From: an uncultured Collinsella sp. | GTDB taxonomy: Bacteria > Actinomycetota > Coriobacteriia > Coriobacteriales > Coriobacteriaceae | Reading direction: 5' to 3' | DNA length: 7,976 nucleotides | Assembly (NCBI GenBank): GCA_905207425.1 | Contig: CAJLLB010000095.1 | Location: 1-7,976, forward strand | In this document: positions 7,035 through 7,976 of the stretch, one piece after another | How the letters are laid out: each line of letters starts with the position of its first letter | Numbering within the stretch: the stretch's first letter is position 1 | Notes under the pieces: model-generated | What the model was told of the DNA's origin: nothing | The model's input: the letters and a program-made list of their open reading frames with translations, nothing else | The model's database searches: none | Position numbers and translations under genes: made by a program

Positions 7035-7040
7035 ATTCTA
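7035..7040 (-). promoter_or_regulatory. Candidate -10 box (TAGAAT) for an acpP promoter
   Basis: TAGAAT on the minus strand differs from TATAAT at one position and lies in the plsX-acpP gap. Transcription from it would begin shortly before the palindrome, placing that element within the first 30 or so bases of the transcript. No good -35 hexamer is found at 16-18 bases upstream, so this is a weak call. Confidence 0.25.
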
Positions 7041-7087
7041 CCCCACGGCGTGCACCGCGAAGCACATAACAGCGCTCTAACTCGCTC

Positions 7088-7976
7088 TTATAAAACGATA
7101 CCATCCATAGAGTTGGCGACATTCTCGACCAGCCCGGCGCGCACGGCTTCGGCCGCCGCGAGCGCACCGGTTTTGACAGCCTCGACTGAGGTGGCACCAT
7201 GGCCGATCAGGACCACGCCGCGCAGGCCCAGAAGAATCGCGCCGCCCTTGGCGTCGCCAGAGAGCTTGGCCTTAATCTCGCGCATCTGCTTTTTAATGAG
7301 CAGCGCGGCGATCTTGGTGCCGAGCGAGGCCATAAAGGCGCCCTTGAGCTCCTGCAGCAAAAACTTGGCAGCGCCCTCAGTGGCCTTGAGCGCAATATTG
7401 CCCGACATGCCATCGGCAACGATGACATCGAAGTTACCTGAGGTGAGGTCGGTGCCCTCGCAGTTACCAACAAAGCCGGGAACGGCGGCCTTCATAGCAG
7501 GGAAACAGGCCTTGGTAAAGTTGGAGCCCTTCTCGTCCTCGGTGCCGTTGGCGAGCAGGCCCACGCGAGGATGCTCGATGCCCAGGACGACGCGGGCATA
7601 GGCGCTGCCCATCTGGGCAAAACGCACCATATCGTCAACCTCGACATCGGGGTTGGCACCCATGTCGCACAGCACCGTCAGACCGCCGGCGCGATTGGGC
7701 AGTGCATTGGTCAGACAGGGGCGCACCGGCTGCTTCTTGCCTTCGGCCTGATACCTAAACGGCGTCACGTAGGCGGTGGCAGCGGCGGTCATGGCACCGG
7801 TCGAGCCGGCGGAGAAGAACGCATCCGCGTTGCCCTTCTTAATGGCGCGGCAAGAAAGCACGATCGACGACTTACGCTTGGTCATCACGGCGCGAATGGA
7901 ATCGTCATCCATGGCGATAACGTCAGGTGCCTCAAGGGCCTCAACACGTGCATGGGAAGCTGCAAAGGGATTGACG
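7088..7976 (-). CDS. plsX: Phosphate acyltransferase PlsX (5' end beyond window)
   Basis: PlsX makes acyl-phosphate from acyl-ACP and phosphate at the membrane surface; PlsY then uses it to acylate glycerol-3-phosphate, the first step of phospholipid synthesis. The window holds 295 codons plus the stop. The frame stays open past the ATG at 7910-7912 to the edge, reading VNPFAASHARVEALEAPDVI before that Met, so this Met is internal and roughly 35-45 N-terminal residues are missing. Family hallmarks are visible in order: RKSSIVLSCRAIKKGNADAF, SAGSTGAMTAA, DMGANPDV, MGSAYARVVLGIEHPRVGLL, NGTEDEKGS, VADGMSGNIALKATEG, and the C-terminal GGAILLGLRGVVLIGHG. The stop is TAA at 7088-7090. The next gene is acpP, whose acylated product is its substrate, an arrangement that fits co-regulation of lipid synthesis. 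A 124-base gap separates the two. Confidence 0.96.
   Translation of the reverse strand, partial: VNPFAASHARVEALEAPDVIAMDDDSIRAVMTKRKSSIVLSCRAIKKGNADAFFSAGSTGAMTAAATAYVTPFRYQAEGKKQPVRPCLTNALPNRAGGLTVLCDMGANPDVEVDDMVRFAQMGSAYARVVLGIEHPRVGLLANGTEDEKGSNFTKACFPAMKAAVPGFVGNCEGTDLTSGNFDVIVADGMSGNIALKATEGAAKFLLQELKGAFMASLGTKIAALLIKKQMREIKAKLSGDAKGGAILLGLRGVVLIGHGATSVEAVKTGALAAAEAVRAGLVENVANSMDGIVL

Noticed and set aside
6964..7087. A small RNA gene or remnant of fabD/fabG in the plsX-acpP gap
   Set aside because: The 124 bases show no coding remnant of either enzyme and no structure beyond the palindrome and a weak -10 box.
6964..7200. Upstream extension of the acpP frame, open into the 3' end of plsX
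   Set aside because: The added residues do not resemble any ACP N-terminus, and the 80-residue start has a proper ribosome binding site. The absence of stops is expected in GC-rich DNA.
7088..7912. Reading plsX as a complete 274-residue gene starting at the ATG at 7910-7912
   Set aside because: The frame continues upstream to the window edge with family-like sequence (RVEALEAPDVIAMDDD), so the gene is longer and only cut by the window.
1..7976. CRISPR arrays, insertion sequences, tRNA or rRNA genes, phage or defence genes
   Set aside because: No spaced direct repeats, terminal inverted repeats, transposase motifs or RNA gene signatures are visible, and the window is almost fully occupied by core genes.

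Overview
The window is a compact, single-direction stretch of bacterial core genes. Every supportable gene lies on the minus strand, so transcription runs from high to low coordinates in the order plsX (5' end outside the window), acpP, rnc, smc, ftsY, ffh. Base composition is clearly GC-rich (roughly 60% by eye, not computed) with strong G/C preference at third codon positions. The protein sequences and the plsX-acpP-rnc-smc-ftsY-ffh order suggest a member of the Coriobacteriia, perhaps a Collinsella-like gut actinobacterium. That assignment is inference from gene order and sequence style, not from a marker gene.

Layout: 7088-7976 holds most of PlsX, the phosphate acyltransferase that turns acyl-ACP into acyl-phosphate for phospholipid synthesis. 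A 124-base spacer (6964-7087) follows. It is the only real intergenic region and contains a perfect 22-base palindrome followed by a T-rich run, plus a candidate -10 box. Then come acyl carrier protein (6721-6963), RNase III (5992-6717), the chromosome-condensing ATPase SMC (2445-5981), the SRP receptor FtsY (1528-2445) and the SRP GTPase Ffh (42-1517). From acpP to ffh the gaps are 3, 10, -1 and 10 bases, and Shine-Dalgarno sequences are buried in or abut the preceding stop codons. This points to one polycistronic, translationally coupled unit. Bases 1-41 lie downstream of ffh and hold no identifiable feature beyond a possible start codon of a next gene.

Functionally the cluster joins membrane lipid supply (PlsX, ACP), RNA processing (RNase III), chromosome segregation (SMC) and co-translational membrane targeting (FtsY with Ffh, the two GTPases that form the SRP-receptor complex). 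This grouping resembles the plsX-fabD-fabG-acpP-rnc-smc-ftsY-ffh neighbourhood known from Bacillus and relatives, but fabD and fabG are absent between plsX and acpP and no ylxM lies between ftsY and ffh.

I found no new defence system, mobile element, CRISPR array or RNA gene. The points that merit a second look are modest: the palindrome upstream of acpP, an Asp-to-Asn change at an expected RNase III metal ligand, an NSL instead of DSL motif in ACP, an acpP-rnc junction where both genes share a frame across one stop codon, a divergent SMC hinge glycine motif, and a four-fold GKK repeat in Ffh.
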